64,000 nucleotides of DNA from assembly GCF_003351765.1 (NCBI RefSeq), contig NZ_CP031229.1, positions 310,001-374,000 on the forward strand, in the 5' to 3' direction. The stretch comes from Ornithinimicrobium avium. Lineage in GTDB: Bacteria > Actinomycetota > Actinomycetes > Actinomycetales > Dermatophilaceae. The notes below the pieces were generated by a model. That model was not told where the DNA came from. It saw only the letters and a list, made by a program, of their open reading frames with translations, and made no database searches. Below are positions 23,499 through 33,167 of this stretch, piece after piece. The position numbers and the translations under genes were made by a program. Position 1 is the stretch's first letter. Each line of letters opens with the position of its first letter.

Positions 23499-24014
23499 AT
23501 GTCCGTCGTCATGCCACGAGTCATGACCCGCGGGGTGGTGTTCGTGCACTCCACCCCTACTGCGCTGTGCCCGCACATCGCCTGGGCGCTCGAAGGTGTC
23601 CTCGACACCCGGGTTGCCCTGGACTGGGTCGCGCAGCCGGTCGCGCCCGGCGCCATGCGCACCGAGTTCTCCTGGACGGGGGAGTCCGGTACCGGCGCCC
23701 ACATCGCCAGCGCCATGCGCGGCTGGGACGGCCTGCGGTACGAGGTCGTCGAGGAAGCCAGCCGCGGCAGCGACGGTATGCGCTGGACGCACACGCCTGC
23801 GCTCGGCATCCACCAGGCCAGGCTGTCGGCCAACGGCGACGTGGTCGTCAACGAGGACCGGCTGCGGACCGTGGTCGAGTCCGCCGGCGGCAGCGCGGCC
23901 ACCATCATGGCCGAGCTGGACCTGGTGCTCGGCGCGGCCTGGGACGCCGAGCTGGAGCCCTACCGGCACGCCGGCGAGGGCGCGCCCGTCACCTGGCTGC
24001 ACAAGGTCGGCTGA
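23499..24014 (+). CDS. DUF3145 family protein
   Basis: 171 residues from ATG 23499 with AGGAGG nine bases upstream. GTG 23412, also with AGGAG, would add 29 basic residues. The family opening TRGVVFVHSTPTALCPHIAW is clear, followed by MRTEFSWTGESGTGAHIASA, RYEVVEEAS and HTPALGIHQARLSANGDVVV. DUF3145 is restricted to Actinobacteria and its function is unknown. The protein is soluble and without membrane segments. Confidence 0.85.
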   Translation: MSVVMPRVMTRGVVFVHSTPTALCPHIAWALEGVLDTRVALDWVAQPVAPGAMRTEFSWTGESGTGAHIASAMRGWDGLRYEVVEEASRGSDGMRWTHTPALGIHQARLSANGDVVVNEDRLRTVVESAGGSAATIMAELDLVLGAAWDAELEPYRHAGEGAPVTWLHKVG

Positions 24015-24031
24015 GGGGTCGGGACGACCCC
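24015..24031. terminator. Hairpin between convergent DUF3145 and glycosyltransferase genes
   Basis: GGGGTCG (24015-24021) pairs with CGACCCC (24025-24031) around a GGA loop, immediately after the DUF3145 stop. It is probably a bidirectional terminator. Confidence 0.6.
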
Positions 24032-24053
24032 GGGCCTGGCGGGAGGAGGCGGC

Positions 24054-25178
24054 TCAGCGCCGCCCGCCCCCCTGCACGCCGACACGCACCTGCTCGTGGA
24101 CCGCCAGCATCCGCTCGGCGGACGCCCGCCAGTTGAACCGCTCCGCCTGCTGGCGGGCCCGCACGTGGGAGCCCGGACGTGCCAGCAGCGCCTCCACGCC
24201 GTCGGCGAAGGCGGCGGGGGTGGAGTGCGCCACGTGGCCGCCCTCGCCCACGACCTCCTGCAGGGCGCCCTCGTCGGTGCACACCGCCGGCACGCCGCAG
24301 GCCATGACCTCGAGAGCGGCCAGCCCGAAGGTCTCCAGCGGGCCGGGTGCGACCGCCACGTCGGCGGTACCCATCTTGACGGCCAGCTCGCGGCGGTCGC
24401 TGATGTAGGAGTGGAAGACGACCGGCAGGTTGCGTGAGCGCTCCAGCAGCCGGTCGCGCAGCGGGCCGTGCCCGAACACCGTCATCTCCACGTCCATGCC
24501 GCGCCGGACCAGCTCGCGGACCGTCTCGATCGACAGCGCCGGACGCTTCTCGGGGGAGAGGCGGCCGCAGTGCACGAGCCGGACCATCTCACCCGGTGCC
24601 GGCGGCACGTAGGCCCTGGGGTCGCGGGTCGGCACGAAGGTCTCGAGGTCCACCCCCAGGGGGACGACGTGCGCGTCGATGCCGTTGCGGTGGAACTCCT
24701 CGGCGGCGAAGCGGCTCGGGCAGACGATCGCGTCGTAGTCGTGCGCGCTGCGACGGTTGATCAGGTCGGCCGTCCACACCGCGGGGGTGTCGGGCACCGG
24801 CGTGCGGCGCACCATGATCCCCGTCATGTGCTCGTGGCTGATCATCACCGAGCCGATGCCGCGGCGCCGCGCCCACCGGCCCATCCAGCGGGTGGTGGAC
24901 CGGTCGGAGACCTCCAGCGCGTCGGGGTCGATCGCGTCCATCAGCCGGGACAGCCCGCGCCGGTCCCAGATCAGGGAGTAGCCGGTGCCGGGGATCGGCA
25001 TCGCGGGCACGCGGAAGACGGTGCCCTGGGACTCCTCGCTGATCTCCGGTCCGGGCCCCGGAATGATGAGCGAGACCCGGTGGCCCAGGGCGCGGTAGTG
25101 CTCGCCCCACGCCTGCAGCGCCGTCTTGATGCCACCCGACGTCGGGCTCACGAAGTTGGCGACGCGCAGGATGTGCAT
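24054..25178 (-). CDS. GT4-family glycosyltransferase
   Basis: 374 residues. The GT-B fold is shown by an N-terminal acceptor domain (HILRVANFVSPTSGGIKTAL, GHRVSLIIPGPGPE) and a C-terminal sugar-nucleotide domain with VRLVHCGRLSPEKRPALSIE and the family E-x7-E motif ETFGLAALEVMACGVPAVC. It transfers a sugar from a nucleotide donor, probably to a lipid or polysaccharide acceptor; the substrate cannot be read from sequence. No signal peptide is seen, so it acts in the cytoplasm or on the inner membrane face. It is 57 bases downstream of fabF on the same strand. Confidence 0.88.
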   Translation of the reverse strand: MHILRVANFVSPTSGGIKTALQAWGEHYRALGHRVSLIIPGPGPEISEESQGTVFRVPAMPIPGTGYSLIWDRRGLSRLMDAIDPDALEVSDRSTTRWMGRWARRRGIGSVMISHEHMTGIMVRRTPVPDTPAVWTADLINRRSAHDYDAIVCPSRFAAEEFHRNGIDAHVVPLGVDLETFVPTRDPRAYVPPAPGEMVRLVHCGRLSPEKRPALSIETVRELVRRGMDVEMTVFGHGPLRDRLLERSRNLPVVFHSYISDRRELAVKMGTADVAVAPGPLETFGLAALEVMACGVPAVCTDEGALQEVVGEGGHVAHSTPAAFADGVEALLARPGSHVRARQQAERFNWRASAERMLAVHEQVRVGVQGGGRR

Positions 25179-25235
25179 AGCGTCCGCGAGCCTACCCGCG
25201 TGCGGCGTCCGGGTCGCGGGGGGCGTGGCCCGCGG

Positions 25236-26498
25236 TCAGCTCCAGCTCCGGAACGCCAGCGCCACGTTGACCCCGCCGAAGCCGAAGGAGTTGTTGAGCG
25301 CGGCGAGGTCGCCGTCGCCGAGGGCGCGCGGCGCGCCGGTCACGACGTCGAGGTCGATCTCGGGGTCCATGTTCTCGAGGTTGATCGTCGGCGGCACCTG
25401 GCGGTCGTGCAGGGCCAGGACGGTGAGCACGGCCTCGAGAGCACCCGCGGCACCGAGCAGGTGCCCGGTCATCGACTTGGTGGCGGTGACCGCGATCTGG
25501 TCCGTGCGCGTCCCGAAGGCGCGGTGGATGGCACGCGTCTCGGCCAGGTCGCCGACCGGGGTCGAGGTGGCATGCGCGTTGATGTGCACGATGTCCTCCA
25601 CCGTCAGGCCGCCGTCGGTGAGGGCCTCGGTCATCGCCCGCGCGGCGCCCTCGCCCTCGGGGTGTCCCGCGGTGATGTGGTAGGCGTCGCTGGACGTGCC
25701 CGAGCCGACGATCTCGGCGTAGATCCGGGCCCCGCGGGCCCGGGCGTGCTCCTCGGCCTCGAGCACCATGAGCCCGGCGCCCTCGGCGATGACGAAGCCG
25801 TCTCGGTCGACGTCGTAGGGGCGGGAAGCCCGCTCCGGCTCCTCGTTGCGGGTCGACAGCGCCGTCATCGAGGCGAAGGCGGCGATCGGCAGCGGGTGGA
25901 TCGCCGCCTCCGTGCCGCCGGCCACCATCACGTCGGCCTTGCCGTCGCGGATCATGTCGAGCGCGAGCCCCATACCCTCGGCGCCGGAGGCGCAGGCGCT
26001 GACGGGGCAGTGGGCGCCCGCACGGGCGGACAGGTCGAGGGAGACCGCGGCGGCGGGTCCGTTCGGCATCAGCATCGGCACGGTGAGGGGAAAGACCCGC
26101 CGCGGTCCCTTCTCCTTGAGGACCTCCCACTGGGTCAGCAGCGTCCACACCCCGCCGATGCCGGAGCCGATGGCCACGCCGAGGCGCTCGGGCTCGACCT
26201 CGGGGCTCCCGGCGTCGGCCCACGCCTCGCGCGCGGCCACGAGCGCGTACTGACCGGAGGGGTCGTTGCGGCGCACCTCGACCCTGGCGAGCACGTCGGC
26301 GGGGGAGGTGTGGAGGGACCCGGCGAAGGTCACCGGCAGCTCGTGCTCGGCGACCCAGTCCTGGGTGAGCGGGCGCACGCCGGAGCGGCCGGCCAGGAGC
26401 GATTCCCAGGTCTGCGGGGCGGTGCCCCCGACGGGAGTGGTGGCCCCGAGCCCGGTCACGACGACGCGGCGAGGCTTGTGGGTCGGGCTGACGGACAT
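25236..26498 (-). CDS. fabF: Beta-ketoacyl-ACP synthase II
   Basis: 420 residues with the KAS II layout: VVVTGLGATTPVG near the start, catalytic Cys in CPVSACASGAEGMG, the first His in NAHATSTPVGD, Lys in TKSMTGHLLGAAGAL and the second His region ending NSFGFGGVNVALAF. It extends acyl-ACP by condensation with malonyl-ACP. It is the last gene of the fabD-fabH-acpP-fabF operon, but 223 bases separate it from acpP, so an internal promoter is possible. Confidence 0.96.
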   Translation of the reverse strand: MSVSPTHKPRRVVVTGLGATTPVGGTAPQTWESLLAGRSGVRPLTQDWVAEHELPVTFAGSLHTSPADVLARVEVRRNDPSGQYALVAAREAWADAGSPEVEPERLGVAIGSGIGGVWTLLTQWEVLKEKGPRRVFPLTVPMLMPNGPAAAVSLDLSARAGAHCPVSACASGAEGMGLALDMIRDGKADVMVAGGTEAAIHPLPIAAFASMTALSTRNEEPERASRPYDVDRDGFVIAEGAGLMVLEAEEHARARGARIYAEIVGSGTSSDAYHITAGHPEGEGAARAMTEALTDGGLTVEDIVHINAHATSTPVGDLAETRAIHRAFGTRTDQIAVTATKSMTGHLLGAAGALEAVLTVLALHDRQVPPTINLENMDPEIDLDVVTGAPRALGDGDLAALNNSFGFGGVNVALAFRSWS

Positions 26499-26721
26499 CT
26501 GCTCGGCCTCCAGGAGGGACGGGCGGCGGCGGTGGGCCGCCTCGGGGTGATGGGCGCCGGCCGACGGCTCCGCCGGTCGGCGCTCAAGAGTATGCGGTGC
26601 ACGCCGGCACGCGGGTCGCGGCCGGGTGGTGGACCGGCCGGTCGGCCGACATGGCGCTCTGCCGGCCCGGGCTGGGGCCGGCGGGCGGAGGCGGTGGGAC
26701 CGCGACCGCCCGCCGGACGGG

Positions 26722-26970
26722 TCAGCCCTGGTTGTTCGCGATGTAGGTGACCGCGTCCTTGACGTGGGTGAGGTTCTTGACCTCGTCGTCGGGGATGCGG
26801 ACGCCGAACTTGTCCTCGGCGTTGACCACGATCGTCATCATCGACAGGGAGTCGATGTCCAGGTCCTCGGTGAAGGACTTCTCCATCTGGACCTCCTCGG
26901 GCTCCAGGCCCGTCTCCTCGTTGACGATCTCGGCGAGACCCGAGAGGATCTCCTGCTCGCTCAGAGCCAT
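26722..26970 (-). CDS. acpP: Acyl carrier protein
   Basis: 82 residues, acidic and helical. DLDIDSLSMMTIVV contains the Ser that receives 4'-phosphopantetheine (the usual DSL motif). A ribosome site AAGGAG precedes the ATG. It carries growing acyl chains among FabD, FabH and FabF, whose genes flank it, and the order matches the Streptomyces fabD-fabH-acpP-fabF cluster. Confidence 0.96.
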   Translation of the reverse strand: MALSEQEILSGLAEIVNEETGLEPEEVQMEKSFTEDLDIDSLSMMTIVVNAEDKFGVRIPDDEVKNLTHVKDAVTYIANNQG

Positions 26971-27046
26971 GGTTCGCTACTCCTTGTGGTTGCGGTTGGG
27001 GCTGACCCGGATGTGTGCCCGCCGGGCCTCGGGAACCGGTGGGTGC

Positions 27047-28075
27047 TCAGGGCATGACGACGACCTGCGCGGCGTAGACCAGCCCGGCGCCGAACGCGAT
27101 CTGCAGCGCGAGGCCCCCGTGCGGTGCCTCGCCCTCGTCGAGCATCCGGGCCATGGCCAGGGGGACGGACGCGGCGGAGGTGTTGCCGGTCTCGGCGATG
27201 TCCCGGGCGACCGGGACGTGCTCGGGCAGCTTGAGCGCCTTGACCATGGCGTCGGTGATGCGCATGTTGGCCTGGTGCGGCACGAACGCGTCCAGGTCGT
27301 GGGGGGTGATCCCGGCGGCCTCCACGGCCTTCACCGCGACCGGGACCATGTCGTAGACGGCCCAACGGAAGACCGACTGGCCCTGCATGACGAAGGCAGG
27401 CCAGTCGAGGGCGTCCTGCCGCCCGGACTCCTCCATCCCGCCGCGCAGACCGGTCCACGGTTCACGCTGGGTGATCAGGTCGCGCTTGTCACCCAGGCTG
27501 CCCCAGAGGGTGGGGCCGATGCCCTGGAAGTCCGAGATGCCCACGACGGCCGCCCCTGCGCCGTCGCCGAAGATGAAGGCGGTGCCGCGGTCGTACTTGT
27601 CGGTGAAGTCGGACAGTTTCTCCACGCCGATCACCAGCACGTAGTCGACCGTGCCGGCGCGCACCATGTCGTTGGCCATCGAGATCCCGTAGCAGTACCC
27701 GGCGCACGCTGCCGAGATGTCGAGCGCGGCCGGGTCGGGGATGCCCAGGCGGAAGGCCAGCTCCGGTGCGGCGGCCGGGGTCTGGTAGGGGTGGGTGACC
27801 GTCGCCATGATCACCGCGCCGATCTGCTCGGGCGCCACTCCCGACTTGGTGATGGCGTCCCTGGACGCGGCTTCGGCCATGTCGATGACCGACTCCTCCG
27901 GTGCCGCGATGTGCCGGGTGACGATGCCGGAGCGCTGCTGGATCCACTCGTCGGAGGAGTCGATGAACTCGATGACCTCGTCGTTGGTGACCACGCGCTC
28001 GGGCCGGTAGCCGGCCAGCCCGTGGATGCGCGCGTAGCGCAGCTCCTGCGGCGCGGCGAGGGTCTTGTTGGTCAC
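27047..28075 (-). CDS. fabH: Beta-ketoacyl-ACP synthase III
   Basis: 342 residues, GTG start overlapping the fabD stop (GTGA). Catalytic Cys is in ALDISAACAGYCYGIS, His in FVPHQANMRITDAM and Asn in AETGNTSAASVPLA. It starts fatty acid synthesis by condensing an acyl-CoA with malonyl-ACP; in actinobacteria it often prefers branched starters. It is 76 bases from acpP. Confidence 0.96.
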   Translation of the reverse strand: MTNKTLAAPQELRYARIHGLAGYRPERVVTNDEVIEFIDSSDEWIQQRSGIVTRHIAAPEESVIDMAEAASRDAITKSGVAPEQIGAVIMATVTHPYQTPAAAPELAFRLGIPDPAALDISAACAGYCYGISMANDMVRAGTVDYVLVIGVEKLSDFTDKYDRGTAFIFGDGAGAAVVGISDFQGIGPTLWGSLGDKRDLITQREPWTGLRGGMEESGRQDALDWPAFVMQGQSVFRWAVYDMVPVAVKAVEAAGITPHDLDAFVPHQANMRITDAMVKALKLPEHVPVARDIAETGNTSAASVPLAMARMLDEGEAPHGGLALQIAFGAGLVYAAQVVVMP

Positions 28076-29055
28076 TGCGGGTCCTCCTGGTGGTGGCTCG
28101 GCCCGTCGGCCGTGGTCGGGTCGGCGGCGCCGTGCTCGCCGACCATCCGGCGGGCGGCATCGAGGTCGTCGGGAGTCTTCAGGGCCAGCGTCTCGACCCC
28201 GCGCAGGCCGCGCTTGGCCAGCCCGACGAGGGTGCCGGCCGGCGCCAGCTCGATGAGGCCTGTCGCGCCGAGCTCGGCGAAGGTCTGCATGGTCAGGTCC
28301 CAGCGCACCGGGCTGGACACCTGCGCGACCAGCCGGGCCAGGACCTGCTGGCCGTTGGCGACGGGGCGACCGTCGGCGTTGGACAGGAGGGTCACCTGGG
28401 GGTCGGTGGGGGACAGGCCCTCGGCGAGGGCGGCCAGCCGGTCGACGGCGGGCTGCATGTGGTGGGTGTGGAAGGCGCCGGCGACCTTGAGCGGGATGAC
28501 CCTGGCCCCGGCCGGTGGGTCCTCCTGCAAGGCGGCCAGCTGCTGCAGCGTGCCCGCCGCGACGACCTGCCCGGCGCCGTTCAGGTTGGCCGGCGTCAGG
28601 CCGTGACGCGCCAGGGTGGCCAGCACCTCCTCGGCGTCTCCGCCCAGGACGGCGCTCATGCCGGTGGGGCCGGCGGCCGCGGCCTGCGCCATGCCGCGCC
28701 CGCGCTCGCTCACGAAGATCATCGCCTCCTCCGGGCCCAGGACCCCCGCGGCGGCGGCCGCAGTGATCTCCCCCACGGAGTGGCCGGCGACGGCGCTCAC
28801 CGCGCGGCCGGTCTGCGCGGGGTCGGCGAAGAGCGTGCGCAGCGTCGCCAGCCCCGCCGCGACGATCAGCGGCTGGGCGACGGCGGTGTCCTTGATGGTG
28901 TCCTCGTCGGAGGTGGTGCCGTGCGCCACGAGGTCGAGGCCGCCGACGTCCGAGAGCTGCTCGAGCAGGTCCCGGAAGCCGGGAAGGTCGAGCCAGGGGC
29001 CGAGGAAGCCGGGGGACTGGGAGCCCTGTCCGGGCGCGACGATCACGAGCACCAC
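28072..29055 (-). CDS. fabD: Malonyl-CoA:ACP transacylase
   Basis: 327 residues. APGQGSQSPGFL is the oxyanion region, GHSVGEITAAAAAGVL carries the nucleophile Ser, and GAFHTHHMQPAV the catalytic His. It loads malonate onto ACP. It is the first gene of the fab operon and starts at GTG 29055. A perfect palindrome lies 64 bases upstream between it and the fasR gene. Confidence 0.95.
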   Translation of the reverse strand: MVLVIVAPGQGSQSPGFLGPWLDLPGFRDLLEQLSDVGGLDLVAHGTTSDEDTIKDTAVAQPLIVAAGLATLRTLFADPAQTGRAVSAVAGHSVGEITAAAAAGVLGPEEAMIFVSERGRGMAQAAAAGPTGMSAVLGGDAEEVLATLARHGLTPANLNGAGQVVAAGTLQQLAALQEDPPAGARVIPLKVAGAFHTHHMQPAVDRLAALAEGLSPTDPQVTLLSNADGRPVANGQQVLARLVAQVSSPVRWDLTMQTFAELGATGLIELAPAGTLVGLAKRGLRGVETLALKTPDDLDAARRMVGEHGAADPTTADGPSHHQEDPQ

Positions 29056-29118
29056 TCCACTCTGCCGGGGAGGGCCGCGCGCGAACGACAGCGATCCCGA
29101 CGAGAAGCTCGGTCGTTG

Positions 29119-29137
29119 TTTGTAGGAACCCTACAAA
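29119..29137. promoter_or_regulatory. Palindrome between fasR and fabD, candidate FasR operator
   Basis: TTTGTAGG (29119-29126), AAC, then CCTACAAA (29130-29137) is a perfect 8-3-8 inverted repeat. It stands out as AT-rich in a very GC-rich region, about 64 bases before the fabD start and five bases after the fasR end. FasR-type regulators are known to bind the fabD promoter region in Streptomyces. That this exact repeat is the site is inference. Confidence 0.6.
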
Positions 29138-29141
29138 AGGA

Positions 29142-30347
29142 TCAGCCGCTGCGACGGCGGAGGGGCTGGTCGGTCATCCGGCCCAGCGCCAGTGCCACCT
29201 GGAGCACCCACGCGTCGCGGGGGGTGTGCGCGTCCAGCCCGACGACGTCGGCGACCTTGCGCAGCCGGTAGCGCACGGTGTTGGCGTGCAGGAAGAGCTC
29301 GCGCGCGGTGGCCTCCAGGGTGGTGCCCTGGTCCAGGTAGGCCTGGACCGTCTCCAGCAGCGAGGACGGATGGTCGCGCAGCGGGCGGTAGACGCGGTCC
29401 ACCAGCATCCGGCGCGCCGGCACCTCGCCGAGCAGGGCCCGCTCCGGCAGCAGCTCGTCGGCGGCCACCGGTCGGGGTGCCCGCACCCACGCCCGGCAGG
29501 CGTCGCTGCCGGACAGCGCGGCCCGGGCGCTGCGACCCGCTGCGAACAGGTGGGGGACCCGCGGACCCACGACGACCGGCCCGGGCCCGAAGTAGGCGGT
29601 CAGCCGGCCCGCGTCCTCGAGCCCGTCCTCGGCGCCGCCGAGCACGCACACCAGCCGCGAGCCCAGCGCCGCGATCAGGGCCTCCCGCCCCAGCCGGCGG
29701 GCACCGTCGCGCAGCGCCGTGAGCGCGGGACCGGATTCACCGCGGGGCAGTGCCCCGACGACCACGCACACGCCGGTCACCTCCTCCCAGCCCAGCTCGG
29801 CCGCGCGCGAGGCGAGGGTGTCGTCGGCCTCGCCGCGCACCACCGCGTGGACCACGAGGGACTCCAGCCGCGCGTCCCACCCGCCGCGCTGCTCGGCGGC
29901 CCGGGCGTAGACGGCGGCCGCGGCGAAGGCGACGTCGCGCGAGTAGCGCAGCACCGCCTCGCGCAGCCTCGCCTGCTCGTCGTCGTCGACCAGCTCCGGG
30001 ACCGCGTCCTCGACGGTCGCGATGGCGGTGCGCGTCAGGTCGAGCGCCTGGCGCAGCGTGATCGTCTGTGCCAGGCTGCGCGGCGCCGACGCGAACAGCT
30101 CGCCGGACACGTCGTCCTCCGGCGCACCGGCCGCGTACCAGCGCAGGAGCGCGCTGATGCCGGCCTGGGCCACCAGCCCGACCCAGGAGCGGTCGTCGGG
30201 GCTCAGCGTGCGGAACCACGCATGCTCGACCGACATCCGCTGCGCCGCCCGGGTGGCCAGCCCACCGGCGCGGCGCGGCAGCGCTTCCGGGCCGGGACCG
30301 TCCGGCCCAGGACCCACGGAAGCGGTCTCGAAGGGCGGGGGCGGCAC
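29142..30347 (-). CDS. fasR: PucR-type fatty acid biosynthesis regulator (FasR)
   Basis: 401 residues, GTG start. The N-terminal region (RSWVGLVAQAGISALLRWYA) and central GGDEF-like fold lead to a C-terminal PucR helix-turn-helix: SLLETVQAYLDQGTTLEATA, RELFLHANTVRYRLRKVADV. Its position just upstream of fabD matches FasR of Streptomyces and Rv2242 of M. tuberculosis, which lie beside their fab genes. A -10-like TAGGCT six bases before the start suggests a leaderless message. It likely activates the adjacent operon. Confidence 0.88.
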   Translation of the reverse strand: MPPPPFETASVGPGPDGPGPEALPRRAGGLATRAAQRMSVEHAWFRTLSPDDRSWVGLVAQAGISALLRWYAAGAPEDDVSGELFASAPRSLAQTITLRQALDLTRTAIATVEDAVPELVDDDEQARLREAVLRYSRDVAFAAAAVYARAAEQRGGWDARLESLVVHAVVRGEADDTLASRAAELGWEEVTGVCVVVGALPRGESGPALTALRDGARRLGREALIAALGSRLVCVLGGAEDGLEDAGRLTAYFGPGPVVVGPRVPHLFAAGRSARAALSGSDACRAWVRAPRPVAADELLPERALLGEVPARRMLVDRVYRPLRDHPSSLLETVQAYLDQGTTLEATARELFLHANTVRYRLRKVADVVGLDAHTPRDAWVLQVALALGRMTDQPLRRRSG

Positions 30348-30404
30348 CGGTCCAGCCTAGTGCTGGTCCGGAGCCGCCGTGGGGTATGCCGTGCGGGCCG
30401 CCGG

Positions 30405-33167
30405 TCAGGCGTCCCCACCCATGGTGCCGGAGGTGCCGGCGTTGACGTCGAGCAGGCGGTACTTCTCGAAGGCCTGCCGGGGGATGTCGGGGTCGATCTC
30501 GCCGCGGTCCGCCAGCATCTGCAGGGCCTTGACCGCCATCGACGGGCCGTCGATGTGGAAGAACCGCCGCGCCGCCGCGCGGGTGTCGGCGAAGCCGAAG
30601 CCGTCCGCGCCCAGGGCGTAGTAGTCCTCCGGCACCCAGGGGGCGATCTGGTCCTGCACCGCACGCATGTAGTCGCTGGTGGCCACGATCGGGCCGGTGC
30701 CCTCGGACAGGCGCCTGGTCACGTAGGGCACGCGCCGCTCCTGCTCCGGGTGCAGGAAGGCCTGCTCGTCGCAGTCCATCGCCTCGCGCCGCAGCTCCAG
30801 CCAGGAGGTGACCGACCACACGTCGGCGCTGACTCCCCAGTCCTCGCGCAGCAGCTCCTCGGCCTCCAGGGCCCACGGCACGCCGACGCCCGAGCCGAGC
30901 AGCTGCACGTGCCGTCCCTGCTCGACCGGCTCGGTGCGCTTGATGCGGTGCATGCCGCGCAGGATGCCCTCGACGTCGACGTCCTCCGGCTCGGCCGGCT
31001 GGCTCATCGGCTCGTTGTAGACGTTGATGTAGTAGAAGACGTCCTCCGGGTCGTCGCCATACATCCGCCGCAGGCCGTCGGGCAGGATGTGCGCCAGCTC
31101 GTAGGCGTAGGCGGGGTCGTAGGCGACGCAGGCCGGGTTGGTCGAGGCCAGCAGCGGGGAGTGGCCGTCGGCGTGCTGCAGGCCCTCGCCGGTCAGCGTG
31201 GTCCGGCCGGCGGTCGCGCCGATCATGAAGCCGTGGGAGAGCTGGTCGGCGGCGGCCCAGATGCCGTCACCGCTGCGCTGGAAGCCGAACATCGAGTAGA
31301 AGATGTAGAACGGCACCATCGGGATCGAGTGGGTGTCGTAGGAGCTGCCCGCCGCGGTGAACGCCGCCACCGAGCCGCTCTCGTTGATCCCCACGTGCCA
31401 GAGCTGGCCGGACTCGGACTCCTTGTAGGCCAGCATCAGGTCGGCGTCCACGGAGGTGTAGTTCTGGCCGTGGACGTTGTAGATCTTGGCCGAGGGGAAG
31501 AAGCTGTCCATGCCGAAGGTGCGGGCCTCGTCCGGGATGATCGGCACCAGGTGCTTGCCGAACTCCTTGTCGCGCATCCACTCCTTGAAGATGCGGACCA
31601 GGGCCATGGTCGTGGCGACCTGCTGCTTGCCCGAGCCCTTCTTGGCGACGTCGTAGACCTTCTCGTCGGGCAGCTTCAGCTTGACCGCCTTCTCCGGCTC
31701 CCGCTTGGGCAGGTAGCCACCGAGGCGGGAGCGTCGCTCCTGCATGTAGCGGATCGCCTCGTCGTCCTGCCCGGGGTGGTAGTAGGGCGGACGGTAGGGG
31801 TCGGCCTCCAGCTGGGCGTCGGTGATCGGGATGCGCAGGCTGTCGCGGAAGCCCTTGAGGTCGTCGAGGGTCATCTTCTTCATCTGGTGGGTCGCGTTGC
31901 GCCCCGCGAAGTGGGTGCCCAGGCTGTAGCCCTTGATCGTGTGCGCGAGGATGACGGTCGGCTGGCCGGTGTGCTCCATCGCAGCCTTGTAGGCGGCGTA
32001 GACCTTGTGGTAGTCGTGCCCGCCGCGCTTGAGCTTCCACCAGATGTCGTGGTCGCTCCAGTCCTTGACCATCTCCTTGGTGCGCGGGTCGCGCCCGAAG
32101 AAGTGGTCGCGGATGAACGCGCCGTCGTTGGCCCGGTAGGTCTGGTAGTCGCCGTCCGGGGTGGAGTTGAAGAGGTTGACCAGGGCGCCGGAGGTGTCCC
32201 GGGCGATGAGCTCGTCCCAGCCGCGGCCCCACAGGACCTTGATGACGTTCCACCCCGCACCGCGGAAGTTGCTCTCCAGCTCCTGGACGATCTTGCCGTT
32301 GCCGCGGACCGGACCGTCGAGCCGCTGCAGGTTGCAGTTGACGACGAAGGTGAGGTTGTCGAGCTCGTCGTTGGCGGCCACGTGCAGCAGGCCGCGCGAC
32401 TCCGGCTCGTCCATCTCGCCGTCGCCGAGGAAGGCCCACACGTGCTGCTGGCTGGTGTCCTTGATCCCGCGGTTGTGCAGGTACCTGTTGAACGCCGCCT
32501 GGTAGATCGCGTTCATCGGGCCCAGGCCCATCGACACCGTCGGGAACTGCCAGAAGTGCGGCATGCTCCGCGGGTGCGGGTAGGAGGGGAGCGGCTCGGC
32601 GTCGCCGTGCTTCTTGCTCTTCTCCTGGCGGAAGCTGTCGAGGTCGGCCTCGGACAGGCGGCCCTCCATGAAGGCCCGGGCGTAGATGCCGGGGGAGGCG
32701 TGTCCCTGGAAGAAGATCTGGTCGCCGCCGCCCTCGTGGTCGCGCCCGCGCCAGAAGTGGTTGAAGCCGACCTCCCACTGGGTGGAGATCGAGGCGTAGG
32801 TGGAGATGTGGCCACCGACGGAGATGTCCGGGTGCTGGGCCCGGTGGACCATCACCGCAGCGTTCCACCGGATCCACGCACGGTAGCGCCGCTCCATGTC
32901 CTCGTCACCGGGGAACCACGGCTCACGCTCGGGCGGGATCGTGTTGATGTAGTCGGTCGTGGTCAGCGAGGGCAGCCCGACCTGGGAGTCCCGCGCACGC
33001 TCCAGCATCCGCAGCATCAGGTAGCGGGCCCGCCGGCGACCGCCTGCCTCGATGGCCGCGTCAAGCGACTCCAGCCATTCCTGGGTCTCCTCCGGGTCGG
33101 TGTCCGGCACCTGGCTGGGCAGACCGTTGAGGATGGGACCGACGGGGCGCTCAAGCGGCATCAGCAT
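30405..33167 (-). CDS. aceE: Pyruvate dehydrogenase E1 component, homodimeric
   Basis: 920 residues. The E1 signature FLGDGEMDEPESRG with NCNLQRLDGPVRGN is the thiamine diphosphate and Mg site, and HPDISVGGHISTYASI near residue 115 holds the conserved active-site His. The transketolase-like middle domain carries GVGINESGSVAAFTAAGSSY, and the C-terminal domain DYMRAVQDQIAPWVP follows. The full-length enzyme decarboxylates pyruvate and hands acetyl groups to E2. ATG 33161 (two codons in) has the better ribosome-site spacing (AAAGGA). E2/E3 genes are not here. Its location beside fasR/fab matches Rv2241. Confidence 0.97.
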   Translation of the reverse strand: MLMPLERPVGPILNGLPSQVPDTDPEETQEWLESLDAAIEAGGRRRARYLMLRMLERARDSQVGLPSLTTTDYINTIPPEREPWFPGDEDMERRYRAWIRWNAAVMVHRAQHPDISVGGHISTYASISTQWEVGFNHFWRGRDHEGGGDQIFFQGHASPGIYARAFMEGRLSEADLDSFRQEKSKKHGDAEPLPSYPHPRSMPHFWQFPTVSMGLGPMNAIYQAAFNRYLHNRGIKDTSQQHVWAFLGDGEMDEPESRGLLHVAANDELDNLTFVVNCNLQRLDGPVRGNGKIVQELESNFRGAGWNVIKVLWGRGWDELIARDTSGALVNLFNSTPDGDYQTYRANDGAFIRDHFFGRDPRTKEMVKDWSDHDIWWKLKRGGHDYHKVYAAYKAAMEHTGQPTVILAHTIKGYSLGTHFAGRNATHQMKKMTLDDLKGFRDSLRIPITDAQLEADPYRPPYYHPGQDDEAIRYMQERRSRLGGYLPKREPEKAVKLKLPDEKVYDVAKKGSGKQQVATTMALVRIFKEWMRDKEFGKHLVPIIPDEARTFGMDSFFPSAKIYNVHGQNYTSVDADLMLAYKESESGQLWHVGINESGSVAAFTAAGSSYDTHSIPMVPFYIFYSMFGFQRSGDGIWAAADQLSHGFMIGATAGRTTLTGEGLQHADGHSPLLASTNPACVAYDPAYAYELAHILPDGLRRMYGDDPEDVFYYINVYNEPMSQPAEPEDVDVEGILRGMHRIKRTEPVEQGRHVQLLGSGVGVPWALEAEELLREDWGVSADVWSVTSWLELRREAMDCDEQAFLHPEQERRVPYVTRRLSEGTGPIVATSDYMRAVQDQIAPWVPEDYYALGADGFGFADTRAAARRFFHIDGPSMAVKALQMLADRGEIDPDIPRQAFEKYRLLDVNAGTSGTMGGDA

